Shown here piece after piece: positions 22,142 to 34,182 of a stretch of 64,000 bases of DNA (within the stretch, counting starts at the first letter, position 1; each line of letters starts with the position of its first letter). The stretch is from NCBI GenBank assembly GCA_030268105.1, contig BSDZ01000021.1:1-64000 (forward strand). Reading direction: 5' to 3'. Origin of the DNA: Volvox africanus. Taxonomy: Eukaryota > Chlorophyta > Chlorophyceae > Chlamydomonadales > Volvocaceae. A model generated the notes under the pieces. It saw only the letters and a program-made list of their open reading frames with translations, did not search any database and was not told where the DNA came from. A program made the translations under genes and the position numbers.

Positions 22142-25100
22142 ATGGAGCGGATAACGTTCCTGGTGTTTGCGACAGCTTTCGCGGTTGCATGGTAGGTGCT
22201 TAGGGCACCATCATTAACTGAAAACCATATGTTGATTGCATCGATTAAATCCTTATTTTTATCAATACCATTAGGATCCATCTGGGCGGATTATTGATAG
22301 GTTCTTTGTCGCTACGGATCCCTTCAAGCCGAACGATTTTTAACAAATTAAATTGTATTTTGATCACGATATTGACTGTAATAAGATTTTTAGGTTTGAT
22401 TTGCGGTTATTAATTGGATCACAATTGCTGACTAATTTGGGCTAAACTGACTGCAGGGCGGCTGGAGCGGTGGCGCAGGATTATGACGATCTGGGCTCAA
22501 GTGGTGAACAGCTGGGAACCATGCCAAACTTTCCATTTCGAAGTTGCGCCACGAGCATAGGCGCCTATCGGCTGGGCCCGGAAGTTCAATCGTTTGGTGG
22601 CGGCAAGTATTGCTTCACCATCAAGGTTCAGACGCAGAACTGCAACAACACATGCTGTTCTACAGATCTACATAAGATTGAGGTAAGCTGGGCGCTACAA
22701 GCCTCATCAGAAAGCGTCTCCACCAATGGCGCTTGCTTCGATAACGCAGCTCGAAGGTCTCGTCCTTCTCGACGGTTCTTGGTAGCAGAAACGCTCTGCC
22801 AACTCGCAGTTCGCACCCTCCGATAGCAGTGATCGCGATGCTAGCGGAATAAGCGCGCAACCGCAGTACCTTGCTCTGATTATTGAACCGATGCATGCGC
22901 AATAATTTGTTGGTTCCCGGACATTTTGCAAGTAATTAGGCGACTTCTGCAGGTATGCTCTTCCGCCTTATGCCTCACGCAATTCATGTTCTCACTGCTC
23001 GCTACCGCAGTTTAATGTTTCCGACAGCTGCGTCACCCAACCAGCGTCAGAGGTGAAGGCCACCATCAATGGCGTCCCCACCCGAGTGGGTGCCGCCTAC
23101 GGGCGCCCGGTCTACGGCGGAAATGGAACAGCCGTCCTGCGACTCACGCAGCTGGGGCTTGATCTCACGACCGCAGCCGACGCGCAGTTGTGCCTAACGC
23201 TGAAGACCAACCGGGCCGGGAAGGGTTGCGGCACACTGGAGAAGCTGTGCGCGGTGACGCCCATGGCCCCACCCGGAACATGTACGGTAGCGATGTACGA
23301 TAGTGCCTGCAAATGCTGCCCAGTTTCGCAGACTCCCCAGATTCCAGTACCAATCGCGAGCTTCCCTCCCTCACCACCGCCACCTTTCCCGCCCTCGCCC
23401 TTGCCACCGCCTCCACCTTCACCACCTTCACCACCGCCACCTTCACCACCGCCACCGCCTCCACCTTCACCACCGCCACCACCTCCACCTTCACCACCGC
23501 CACCGCCTCCACCTTCACCACCGCCACCTCCACCGCCTTCACCGCCTCCACCTTCACCACCGCCGCCGCCACCACCTTCACCACCGCCACCTCCACCGCC
23601 TTCACCACCGCCACCGCCTCCACCTTCACCACCGCCACCTCCACCGCCTTCACCGCCTCCACCTTCACCACCGCCGCCGCCACCACCTTCACCACCGCCA
23701 CCTCCACCGCCTTCACCACCGCCACCGCCTCCACCTTCACCACCGCCGCCGCCACCACCTTCACCACCGCCACCTCCACCGCCTTCACCACCGCCACCGC
23801 CTCCACCTTCACCACCGCCACCTCCACCGCCTTCACCGCCTCCACCTTCACCACCGCCGCCGCCACCACCTTCACCACCGCCACCTCCACCGCCTTCACC
23901 ACCGCCACCGCCTCCACCTTCACCACCGCCACCTCCACCGCCTTCACCGCCTCCACCTTCACCACCGCCACCTCCACCGCCTTCACCACCGCCACCTTCA
24001 CCACCGCCACCTCCTCCACCTTCACCACCGCCACCGCCTCCACCTTTACCACCGCCACCTCCACCACCTTCACCACCGCCACCACCTCCACCTTCACCCC
24101 CGCCGCCACCTCCACCTTCACCCCCACCACCGCCTCCACCTTCACCACCGCCACCTCCACCGCCTTCACCACCGCCACCGCCTCCACCTTCACCACCGCC
24201 ACCTCCACCGCCTTCACCGCCTCCACCTTCACCACCGCCGCCACCACCACCTTCACCACCGCCACCTCCACCGCCTTCACCACCGCCACCGCCTCCACCT
24301 TCACCACCGCCGCCGCCACCACCTTCACCACCGCCACCTCCACCGCCTTCACCACCGCCACCGCCTCCACCTTCACCACCGCCACCGCCTCCACCTTCAC
24401 CACCGCCACCTCCACCGCCTTCACCGCCTCCACCTTCACCACCGCCACCTCCACCGCCTTCACCACCGCCACCTTCACCACCGCCACCGCCTCCACCTTC
24501 ACCACCGCCACCGCCTCCACCTTCACCACCGCCACCACCTCCACCTGCACCCCCGCCGCCACCTCCACCTTCACCCCCACCACCGCCTCCACCTTCACCA
24601 CCGCCACCGCCTCCACCTTCACCACCGCCACCTCCACCGCCTTCACCACCGCCACCTTCACCACCGCCACCTCCACCACCTTCACCACCGCCACCGCCTC
24701 CACCTTCACCACCGCCACCTCCACCACCTTCACCACCGCCACCACCTCCACCTTCACCCCCGCCGCCACCTCCACCTTCACCCCCACCACCGCCTCCACC
24801 TTCACCACCGCCACCGCCTCCACCTTCACCACCGCCACCTCCACCACCTTCACCACCGCCACCGCCTCCACCTTCGCCACCTCCGCCACCTCCGCCGCCG
24901 CCCCCGCCGCCGCCACCACCTCCTCCACCATCTCCACCTCCACCACAACCACCTGCCCCACCTCCACCTCCTCCACCGCCGCCCCCCCCGCCGCCACCAC
25001 CTCCTCCACCATCTCCACCTCCACCACAACCACCTGCCCCACCTCCACCTCCTCCACCGCCGCCCCCCCCGCCGCCACCACCTCCTCCACCATCTCCACC

Positions 25101-28100
25101 TCCTCCACAACCACCTGCCCCACCTCCACCTCCTCCACCGCCGCCCCCGCCGCCGCCACCACCTCCTCCCCCTCCACCTCCTCCGTCACCCCCACCCCCG
25201 GCCATTCCTGCCCCATTGGTGCCCGCCTTGCCACCTCGTTGCGAGGTGTGCATTACCGCCAAGCTACTGCCCCCTGCCGTTGACATTCGTCCGTACCGGT
25301 ACAACGCCGACACGTGTGCTTCAATCCAACAGAACATCTCCACCTCCATCAATACCGCTCTCAACAACAGCAATATTCGCATGGTGTCGTTCTTCAAGCC
25401 CAATGCCAGCCTCTGCTCAGCCCTTGAGGTTAGCGTATGTGGCACCTTCTTCTCATATCTGGACGCGGTGAGCTTTACGACCACTGCTGAGGAGCTCCTC
25501 TCCTTCTGGATTTCGGAGGCTACGGGGGGCAATGTGTGCCAGCCGGAGCTGGAGGGGTACACTGTTACTGTCAGCACAGGTGACAGCAGCTGCCTGCCCG
25601 TCTCTGGCTCTATCGGCTGCAGCCTGCCCTTCACGCCCTTCCCCAACTGCACGTAAGCATAGGGAAGAGGATGTTCATGAAGGGGCAATGCGCTGAACAT
25701 CGATCAATTTTCCAGTAACTGCATGTGCATCATCATCCGGAGAGCACCTAGCTAGCTGCGTCCGGCAGCACGCGATAGCCCCCAAGTCCCCCCTGCCTCG
25801 TCGTCATCTCGACCCTCCATTCGTCCCTGCCTCCCCACGCATGCAGGTGCAACACCAGCCAGGGCATTCTGCCTTTCCTCGTCCAACCGCGCTACCTCCC
25901 CATTCCCAACGTCAACAAGACAACCACCGAGTACTGCTTCCTGGTCAGCACCATTACCGCGCAAGAGATAGTGCCGGTGGGTACCAGCCGTGACGTATGG
26001 AGACATTGTCAGTGTGAGACATGCACAGGACAGATTCATGCATGCCGCCTGGCAGGACTGCTTAACCAGCGGTCGTCTGGGTATGATGTCAGCGGTGCGA
26101 ATACTCATCAATGTCCGTCGCATACGTGTAGGCGTAGGCTGTTGTATCTCTATCTGTCATATTCGCCCAATAAGCAAGGCCCGATTGGAAGATGTCCAGA
26201 TAGGAACGGTCCATTCCAGATACTACCTGTAGACACCCTAACCAGGATACTACACTGCTCTCCCTCCCTTACATACTGACAAGCAAGCAAGTAATACTGG
26301 CAACAGCCTCAGCCTTGCATCTGTTAAAGTCAGCAAAGCGCCCGGCCCCTCCCTGGGCCGTATTACTTGCTCTGTCATTCATACGTATATGAGTGTTGCT
26401 CACTCTTAACAGCATCTCATTAAGCTACCCTTAGGTATACGTACTGCATTACTAAGTCTGATGCAGCAGTTGTTACCTCCGAAGCCAACGAATGGAGGCC
26501 GGGCTTCAACGCATGTTTTCGCCTATTTGGTCCATAGAACGTGTTTTGCTTGGCGAAAGAACCGCCGTTAATACACTCGCATACCTGCAACTTCTTGGCT
26601 GGTGTAGTTTAGGGATGATGAAGTCAGATTAAGTCTACAGTTGAGGCGGGCCTGATCGAATGATCTCACGGGTTTCCGTCCCGGTCATCCGGATATTAGC
26701 CATAGATTGGAGGGTTTAAGCTATCAGGATACTGCAATTGTATGTTGTTTCTACTACCCTGAACCGACAGCCGAGTGTCGCTTGGCTTCACCCTTGATTT
26801 CAATAAGGAAAACCAAATACTGGTATAATAGTCGCACAGTGTACGGCACATGCAAGCACACTAATTAAAGTTGCTCTCGTTCCATTCCATCCGCGCATAC
26901 TTCATCATCACCTCGTTCCCCCCATACCCCAACCCTTTACTTCCCCACCCCTTTTCCCTCCCCTCCCCATTCATTCATTCGACGCGTATCCATCACACAG
27001 AGCACCTGCGGAGTGGCCAATGACAACCTGACCAAAATCGAGTGGTACGCAAGTGAGTTCAGAAAAGTTTTAGCTCGTCTAGCTATAGTTGTACAGTTGT
27101 ACAGTTGTACTAATGTATCAAATGCAGATGCGTACATGCATTAAGCGTTTTGTGCCTGTGATGACGTCATTTAGGTAGCGATAGCTATCTAGCTAGGTAG
27201 GCGTGCAGGGTTCTATATGCAGCACTTAAATAATAAGAACGTAGCCACCATGCATTATGAGTGCCTTTGTAGTAGTCGTAGTGTATGACCTACACATCAG
27301 CACAATATCAAGGTAGAGAAGGACCCAGATAGTACCTTGAGAGGCAAATGCGGGTCTCATATACGACTACGGTATCGAGACAAACAGATCTAAGTTCTAA
27401 GGTCCCAAATTCGATGCCAATAGACATTATTCGTCTGAGATAACCAGTCTGATGAGATTCTGGATCCCCTATGTATGTAAGAGTGTAGTTGAATGGCTCT
27501 TGAGGACTTGATGCTTAAATAGCCCGCGAGTGCTAGGACGCATACGAGTCAAGACAGATGTCGTGACGTGGGAAAGAGTATAAACTTTCCCTTGGCTGGG
27601 GTAGGCGATGGCTAGCATCAGTTGATAGGTCCAGGTGGACGAGGCATGCCCTCCAGAGGGGGGAGAGTGTAGTAGTCGTATATGTAAGGCCCACACACCA
27701 GCACCCTGTCAGCATCTCGAGAGGCATTTGCTGCTCTCAAATACTACAGCCTTCCCCCTGCGCCTGTATCCCCCTCGCTCCATGGGTCTGTGTGCTTGGT
27801 AATCTCTCTTCGCGCAGACCAGAACGCGAGCTCGTGGATTAAGGGCATCAATCTGTACCCCGCCGTGGGAAATCCAACGAAGCTGTCGGCGAATTGGGGC
27901 GCGGCGGGCACCTATACGCTCAAAGGTGTGTAATCCGACGACATGATTATATAGATACGTAGCAATCACCCCATGATGCATACATACGTCGTGCGCGTAC
28001 GCACAGTCACATTCAGAATGAGCGAGCACGCGAGCCTTGATTGGGCCTTGATACTCCTTATTAAGTTGTGGCTGATCCTAAGAGACTGCTGGCGGATCCT

Positions 28101-29590
28101 TAACCACCGAAAAAAGATGTAGACCTGGATCTTGTAGTATCCTGGGGTATCTACGGGCAGTGTCAAAGGACCCTGGACCTTAGATGGTCATCCTTCCGAT
28201 CGGGCCTTTGTTGGCCGACACAACAGAGATACAACAGATCTCCACAACAGCTGCACTGTTTGTGATGATCTCGTCATGAATGGTATGTTCAAATGACATG
28301 TAGTATTGTATACCATTTATCTACAATTGTATACGTTGCATAGACAGACACCTCACGGCAGCCAGCTAGCTAATAACGCTGCTGATTAGGCAACTTGCTT
28401 AGGTAGCGAGCGAGGGTCAATCGCAGCCTGCCAGCTTAAAAAACACGGTGTATCATACAGATATTAAATGTAATATCTATCTATATATGCATCTAGATAG
28501 ATGGATATGCAGCATCTATCCTTGCTGGTATCTCTCCCCTCGACCTAACCCCCCTCTCCCAGTAATGCTGGATATATTGTCCCTTGCTTGTACGCTCCAG
28601 CCACTCCCATAAACTGGACGTCTGCGCAAGCTAATGGTGGCATGGTGTGCATTGAGGTTAAAAAGCCCAAGTCCCTGGATGACGTGTGCCTGGGGTTCAG
28701 TGGCCAGTGGTGAGTGGGGCGGGGCTCGTCCTGTCAGGCATTCGTACACAGATAGGCAAATAATAATAGTTAGCAGGGGCGCGGGCATTGTAGGGGCGCG
28801 GGTACAGTCGTACATAGTTAGGGGGGGGCAAAAGGGGGATGCAGGGTTTTTATTATAGTTTTTATTATTATTGTTGTTGTTATTATTTATTACTCTTATT
28901 ATTAGTATGACTATTGTTTCTAATTAAATTACTAGTAATACTAGTGTGTTTGGCAAATAATTGTATGCATATACCGAGTAGTTATGTCACGAGCCAGGCA
29001 ATGTATGGGAAATTACTGCCAAGAGTGAGACAGGGTACGGAGTGAATGAGGGCTGAGTTCAGCAGCAAAGCGCCATACCCTGCCGAACGATTTACTGGAT
29101 ATATCGAGTGATAACTAAACCGTGAGGTAGCGGGTTTATTCCAATAAATAAGTGCATATCATCACGGGCACCTGAGATACCTGCTGTCAGGTTGAGGGGC
29201 GGCTTCGTTCCGCACCTTTTCCTGGGTAGGTCCAGTCCTAGCAATCGGCTGAGCTCTAAATCCGGCTCACGAACCAATTGTTCTTGTTGGTGATATCTAG
29301 ATCATTATCTTTATCATACATGCACGCAGCGCTACGTAGATCTACGAGCCACAACTTCGTTATCGTTATCGTCCACTCCATCAGTAGTTGCACCTCCACT
29401 GCCTCCACTCCTCTCGGTTGCTCTGCCTAAACGTTGCCGCCGGTTTCCCCTCCCCCACCCTCCACTCTGATTGTCTTCATTCCCTGCTTCCATCAGCTAC
29501 GCGAGCACCTTCAACAGCAACAAGGACTGCTGCCCCATTTACCGCACCGGCTTGACGGCACTGCTTCCTGTCGTTGGCCGCCACCGGTAA
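22142..29590 (+). CDS. Pherophorin C
   Basis: Secreted matrix glycoprotein of 1136 residues. Exons: 22142-22191, 22457-22682, 23011-25652, 25847-25976, 27001-27052, 27818-27925, 28601-28709 and 29497-29590. The signal peptide starts MERITFLVFATAFAVAWAAG. The N-terminal pherophorin domain (about 25-205) includes GGGKYCFTIKVQTQNC and the sequon NVS. The rod (about 211-822) is built from SPPPPPPP and SPPPP units. The C-terminal domain starts at CEVCITAKLLPP and has CGTFFSYLDA, VCQPELEGY and KDCCPIYRTG before TAA. Intron positions and phases match pherophorins A, B and D. Introns 4, 5 and 6 each hold retroelement insertions, but the splice signals are intact and the frame is open throughout, so the gene looks functional. 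Confidence 0.93.
23365..25200 (+). repeat. Minisatellite coding SP7/SP4 rod of pherophorin C
   Basis: About 612 codons dominated by Ser-(Pro)7 octads with interspersed Ser-(Pro)4. At DNA level this is a 24-bp-type minisatellite (TCACCACCGCCACC words). The 3' end changes to three 126-bp-like units with SPPPPQPPAPPPP. Such clustered Pro is the substrate pattern for prolyl hydroxylation and arabinosylation in plant and algal cell-wall proteins. Confidence 0.9.
26140..26254 (-). mobile_element. Mini-LTR, family A, in pherophorin C intron 4
   Basis: TGTTGTATCTCTATC to GGATACTACA, about 115 bp, in the intron 25977-27000. No target duplication is evident (TAGGC and CTGCT flank it). With the copy at 32230 it forms a slightly longer subfamily with the word GATTGGAAGATGTCCAGAT. 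Confidence 0.7.
26322..26411 (+). mobile_element. Solo mini-LTR, family C, in pherophorin C intron 4
   Basis: A 90-bp copy from TGTTAAAGTCAGC to CTCTTAACA, with a perfect duplication GCATC (26317-26321 and 26412-26416). It is near-identical in its core (AGCAAAGCGCCCGGCCCCTC) to two copies in the leader of the copia element at 42811-42901 and 43042-43130. Confidence 0.9.
27268..27748 (+). mobile_element. Complete TRIM (miniature LTR retrotransposon), family B, in pherophorin C intron 5
   Basis: A 481-bp element bounded by a perfect 5-bp duplication GCCTT (27263-27267 and 27749-27753). The left LTR (about 27268-27366) starts TGTAGTAGTCGTAG. The right LTR (about 27666-27748) starts TGTAGTAGTCGTAT and ends ATACTACA. 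GGTATCGAGAC, resembling a tRNA-Met primer site, follows the left LTR. The purine tract CAGAGGGGGGAGAG directly precedes the right LTR. There is no coding sequence, so it depends on another element. It sits wholly inside the intron 27053-27817. Confidence 0.8.
28133..28236 (+). mobile_element. Solo mini-LTR, family A, in pherophorin C intron 6
   Basis: A 104-bp copy, TGTAGTATCCTGGGG to GATACAACA, with a perfect duplication GATCT (28128-28132 and 28237-28241), inside the intron 27926-28600. Confidence 0.9.
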
Positions 29591-29836
29591 AATATATAAT
29601 ACAACCGCACGTAGCGATTGAAAACCAGTGTGTGTTTTCGAATGTGGCTGGCTTTCTCTCTCTCTCGCTAAGATAGCAAGAAAGACGTTCATAGACAGCA
29701 AGGATAGGATTCATAGTCACAGCAGAGCGGGTGCACTTGGTCCTCAAGACATGTCAAGTAGTAGTGGTGAGCGCCAACGGTGCTCCGCTTCCATCAATAC
29801 AAGATTGCGAGCGAGCGAGGTGAACCTGATGATAAG

Positions 29837-29938
29837 TGTAGTAGTCGTACATGTACGGACCACACACCAGCACAATATCAAGGTGCAGAAGCACCCTGTC
29901 AGCATCTCGAGAGGCCTTTGCGGCTCTCAACTAATCCA
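29837..29938 (+). mobile_element. Solo mini-LTR, family B, downstream of pherophorin C
   Basis: A 102-bp copy, TGTAGTAGTCGTACATG to CAACTAATCCA, with a perfect duplication ATAAG (29832-29836 and 29939-29943). It lies 247 nt past the stop codon, possibly in the 3' UTR. Confidence 0.85.
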
Positions 29939-30618
29939 ATAAGGATGAGGATGAGGATGAGGATGAGGGAGCAGCTGCTCATATGTAGTCTTCGCTAAAC
30001 AAGGGGGATAAATATTTAGACGGTTGCAGCAACAGGCTCAATTTGCTGGTTCGTTGGTATGGTTGCTGCTTATTATTTATTGCTTGCATGTTGACGATTT
30101 GTTTGCAGCAGGAGCGATGGATATATGGCCCAAAGGGACACCTTTACTTGGTGCGATAGATGAGAATATTATTTGCTGGCATGTTTATGCTTCGTAGGCA
30201 GGGCGCTAGTGAGCTCGTACATGGATTGGCTCATGGGCAGGCAAAGGTATGAGAGGGTTGTGGGGCTGCATATAAACGAACGAACAGATGGATATAGCTA
30301 GCCAGTGGCGGCCAGCAGCAGGGGACCTATGACGCTTATTCCAGGGAAGCTGAGAGGAGGAGGAATGAAGGTGTTGTGCCACGGTTCATTTCCCGCCGAT
30401 GTGTAGGTCAATGCGACGCTACGAGGCGAAGTGCTGACTTGATGAATGCATGATGACCATGAATGAACTCGCATGCATATAAATGTATTTGCATACATTT
30501 ACATATAATTAGCATGTTAATGCTATGCATCACGACACATCGCATCACCGCTGATACGCCTAACATATGCAATGCTCAGAGAAGCACAGGCGCGCGGCAT
30601 GCTCATGTCATGTACTGT

Positions 30619-30760
30619 TAAGTAATATTATTTGCTATAATATTACATTGTTGCGGCATGCTTTGTGAGCACCGCACTAGTCGCGATGAATGACTTGCAA
30701 CCGAATATTGCTATTCGGACCCTTGCATCATGCGAATGCCGGAAAGGCTTATCGGTTGTT
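30619..30760 (-). repeat. Unclassified dispersed repeat, copy 1
   Basis: Its reverse complement aligns with 33545-33700. Shared blocks are a palindromic core (GGTCCGAATATCGATATTCG in copy 2, CGAATATTGCTATTCGGACC here) and an AT-rich block with TAATATTATTTG. The boundaries are not resolved. It could be a small DNA transposon. Confidence 0.5.
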
Positions 30761-31762
30761 ATACGTGGATATCGCAGATACGCAGTAGGGTTTGCCGCAC
30801 TTAGGGTTGGCCTCCTAGTGTGCATTGTACGGCGTAGAGATATCGTGAGTATAACAGATGCGAGGACGGCTAAGGAGAGCAGACAAAAACATTCTTATGC
30901 CTATGGAACACTCGTGTGTTCAACTCAACTATTGCTAGTTGCTCTATCATCTTAGCCCGAGCTAAGCCTAAACTTCGCTAATCAACGCCGCGTGATGAAC
31001 GCTTGCTTCCGGCGCTGACGGCGATCGCGTCCCTGCATTGCTTCGTTGATATATGATTGTAAGTTATATCTCTCCTTGCTCTGAAGTCTTCCGCTGTCTC
31101 TGTTTGCTCTCAAATGCCTTGATGTACTTGCAAGTGCTTGTGCATCGGTATCAAAAGTCCCCAGACGTGCAGATACCTATGAGCAAACCCTAAGGAGAGG
31201 CACAACAGAAGGCGGGGTGTGCGTACGTACTTACACGAGCAGCCACACACTCCCTATGAAACTAGTTGACTATATGTCCTTCACTATATGTCATCGAGCC
31301 ATGGGCGCGGAACTAATGCTCAGCGGCAGCTGCATGCGTAAGTAACAAAGCAGTTTAAGACGTGCATGGTGATGTCTATGGAGTCGTATGAGGGACGCCG
31401 CCATTACGCACGGACGCATAAACACTACTGAAATGCGTTTTCAGCGTGGTATGTGTGCCGTGGTTTTGACATATTAAACAATAACAATAGAATTGATAGT
31501 GTGGTACGATATTATTATGAACGGTAGAAACTGATATCGTAATGTATGTACATACTGTTATGGGGATTACTGGTTTGTTCATTCAACTCGATCTCAATGA
31601 TGACCGTCAACTATGATTGGTTCTCATCTTGGGGAGGGGGGAGGAGGAAGACCTGTCCAATTATTGGCTTGCTTTACTGTAGGCCAGGGTAGAGACGAGA
31701 CAAGGCGGCCGGTTCCGTGTACCAAGCAAGCATGCAAGTAGCTATCAAGCATGCCTGCCTAG

Positions 31763-31865
31763 TGTTGTATCTCTGTGTTAATATCCGCCAATCTGTTTAG
31801 GCCCAGAAGATGTCCAGTTTCCTGACCATCCTGGATACTAGCCTTAGATAACCCAGGATACTACA
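31763..31865 (-). mobile_element. Solo mini-LTR, family A (inverted)
   Basis: A 103-bp copy, TGTTGTATCTCTGTG to GGATACTACA, with a perfect duplication CCTAG (31758-31762 and 31866-31870). It is of the subfamily with GCCAATCTGTTTAGGCCC, like the copies in pherophorin D intron 5. Confidence 0.88.
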
Positions 31866-32229
31866 CCTAGTCAGCACTTGTTGATTGGAGAATACCCAGT
31901 ACTACTGGCATTTCCAAACAACTGCATCGGATACATCGGATAGCACTAAAGATTGAGAATTTATACCTGGAAATTTAGGTGATGATAATGGGGCAGCAAG
32001 AGTTAGATACGCACGTGCGTGAGTGTGCACGCATGGATGTGTGATGTGTGCGTCCTTGTTTGCACATGACTCCCCTACCTCCACCCGCCCGCCCTGAAGC
32101 AACCCCATCGTACGTAATACGACACCATATGTGTCGTACCTCAGCCCTACGTGTGTGTGTATGGCAAATGGCAAGCCGAGATGTCATGTGTATATGTGGC
32201 TGGATGGGTGTATGTAATAACTCGTTCGG

Positions 32230-32352
32230 TGTTGTACCTCAGTCATAATATCCGCCTAGCTTCAGCAAAGGCCCGATTGGAAGATGTCCAGATGGACACG
32301 GTTCATTCCGGATATTACTCGTAGACGTAGACACCATAATCAGGGTACAACA
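32230..32352 (-). mobile_element. Mini-LTR, family A (inverted)
   Basis: TGTTGTACCTCAG to GGGTACAACA, about 123 bp. It is most like the copy at 26140-26254. No clear target duplication is seen. Confidence 0.65.
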
Positions 32353-33544
32353 CTCGAGGAGTTCAACTCAACTCCATCAAGTTTAAGACAAAAGAGCAAG
32401 TTGATGATGAACAAACCAGGTAACACTCTCCTTTCAAGTCGACAGTACACATAATAACCTTAATACAAGCTTGAAATTGCACACATACAGAATGTAAAGT
32501 AGACCATATGTTATTACGATGAGTATTTATTTAATCCTTATTTAAACGGCCTTGGGGAGAATGTATAATATTGTTGAATGTTAGCGATCGCAATTCGGAC
32601 AGGCATCGACTGTCATGCACCGATGATGGCGTGACAATTCTGGCAAGAGTGTTTGGGAAACGACAGTCGTGACAGCTGCTGAATCACGTGAGTGACAGTG
32701 GCCGTTGGATCCACCTGTCGTACGTTTCGGTGATCTCTTGCTGATACTTAAGGCGAAGACTTCCTGTTGGAAGCGCTTCACCTGGTCAATATAGACTGTT
32801 TGGAATTGGGCTATTGTAACGATATTTTACAGACTCTTACAGTGGTTCACATTCCGTGCATCTGCCCAGGCCGCCAATAGATCAGCCTAATAAAGGCGCT
32901 ATCAGGACTGATCACCCTGATTAGCTGCCAATAAAGTTCTGCGACGGAGCTCTCGGATAAGTAGGTGACTGCACGGCGCGACGCCCCATCACCGACAGAG
33001 CTAGGAAGAAATAGCGCAGTCTCACCTCAGGGCCGGGCTGTGAGGCCAGTGTGTGGTGTAGTTGCCCGAGCTACAGCTAACACACTGTTGCGCCATGTTG
33101 TATCCTTCCTTCTTCAACCATGCACTGAATCTGCACGTCTGAGTGTTAGCTACGAGTGCTTCGTGCTTACCAACAGCAAGGCATTCCAGTGCGAGTAACG
33201 TGACAGCGGAAGACTTTCAAAAAAGGAATGATTCAACGTACAATGATCCTCGATTACAGAATGTAGTTTGCCGTCAGACCCCGCGGGCAGCGTTCATCAT
33301 ACGGCTGAAGATAGTATGCCGAAATAGCTCAGGCCGATAATAAATGATTATATCGTATGTATGACAATTAGACCAAGTTAAGTACGCGAGTACTTGTCCA
33401 AAGTAGCGTCGAGCCGACTTCGGTCTCTAGGCGGCCGCCCTCACACGCTCACGATACCGATGTGCAGTACTAATCACACTGGATCCTAATCCTAAGTGTG
33501 AGTACTATTAGAGCACTCTCCTGAATATCGCGTAATTCGTGATA

Positions 33545-33700
33545 TTAATGGTTGCAACCTATGCAGGGTGCAAAGGTCCGAATATCGATATTCGGTTGCC
33601 GACCAACCATTGCGATCGTCGCATTTCCGCATACGCGTCTGGTTCATGATACAATTGATGTAATAACATTTGAAATATTATTACTTGATATATTATGCCG
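33545..33700 (+). repeat. Unclassified dispersed repeat, copy 2
   Basis: Inverted homologue of 30619-30760, with the palindromic core CGAATATCGATATTCG at 33579-33594 and a TAATATTATTAC-like AT block to its right. Confidence 0.5.
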
Positions 33701-34108
33701 TAATGGTCTCGTGCATCGATGCCGGCCTCGAGTCAAACATGTTGACCGACAGCGCAATGTCACAAGTAATGATGCGAAATGCTATTTTAGCTAGATATAC
33801 ACGAATATATCACGCTAGTATGCTCACATCATGATTATCCGTGCTTCGATAAACTTAAACCTATTTCGGCATGGGTGGTGATCAAACCGGCGTACAACAA
33901 GCCAGCCTCACATACACCTATTACCAGGCGAAGCCAAGCCATCGTGTCCTCATGTGAACTGCTCGGGCTTCAGGCGTTTGTGTGGAGCTGCAGATCTGCA
34001 CATTCTGCTTCATTTCTTCAGACAGCATCTACACGATGGCAGGAGTGCGTGACGCCTCCGGGTGCTTCCGACATCAAGGGACTTGGCCAGTCTCATCACC
34101 GTGACGGC

Positions 34109-34182
34109 TGTTGTATCTCTGTTGTGTCAGCCTACAAAGGCCCAATCTTTGACACTACCCGTAGATACGCCAGGATACCACC
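34109..34182 (-). mobile_element. Mini-LTR, family A, internally deleted
   Basis: A 74-bp copy beginning TGTTGTATCTCTGTTG and ending GGATACCACC. ACGGC occurs on both sides (34104-34108 and 34183-34187). About 30 bp are missing from the middle compared with the 104-bp copies. Confidence 0.7.

Larger units (their letters stand above)
29591..34108. other. Repeat-rich intergenic DNA, no gene recognised
   Basis: Contains solo mini-LTRs (listed) and an unclassified dispersed repeat present in inverted orientation at 30619-30760 and 33545-33700. Many short open frames occur on both strands without recognisable motifs. The small frame at 32581-32781 (- strand) ends CMTVDACPNCDR but has no support as a gene. 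Confidence 0.4.

Noticed and set aside
23365..25200. Regularly spaced repeat that could suggest a CRISPR array
   Set aside because: It is a coding minisatellite in a eukaryotic gene; there are no unique spacers and no cas genes.
28133..28236. Family A repeats as classic MITEs
   Set aside because: The ends are roughly inverted, but 5-bp duplications and TG...CA termini fit LTR integration better. A DNA transposon with 5-bp duplications is not fully excluded.
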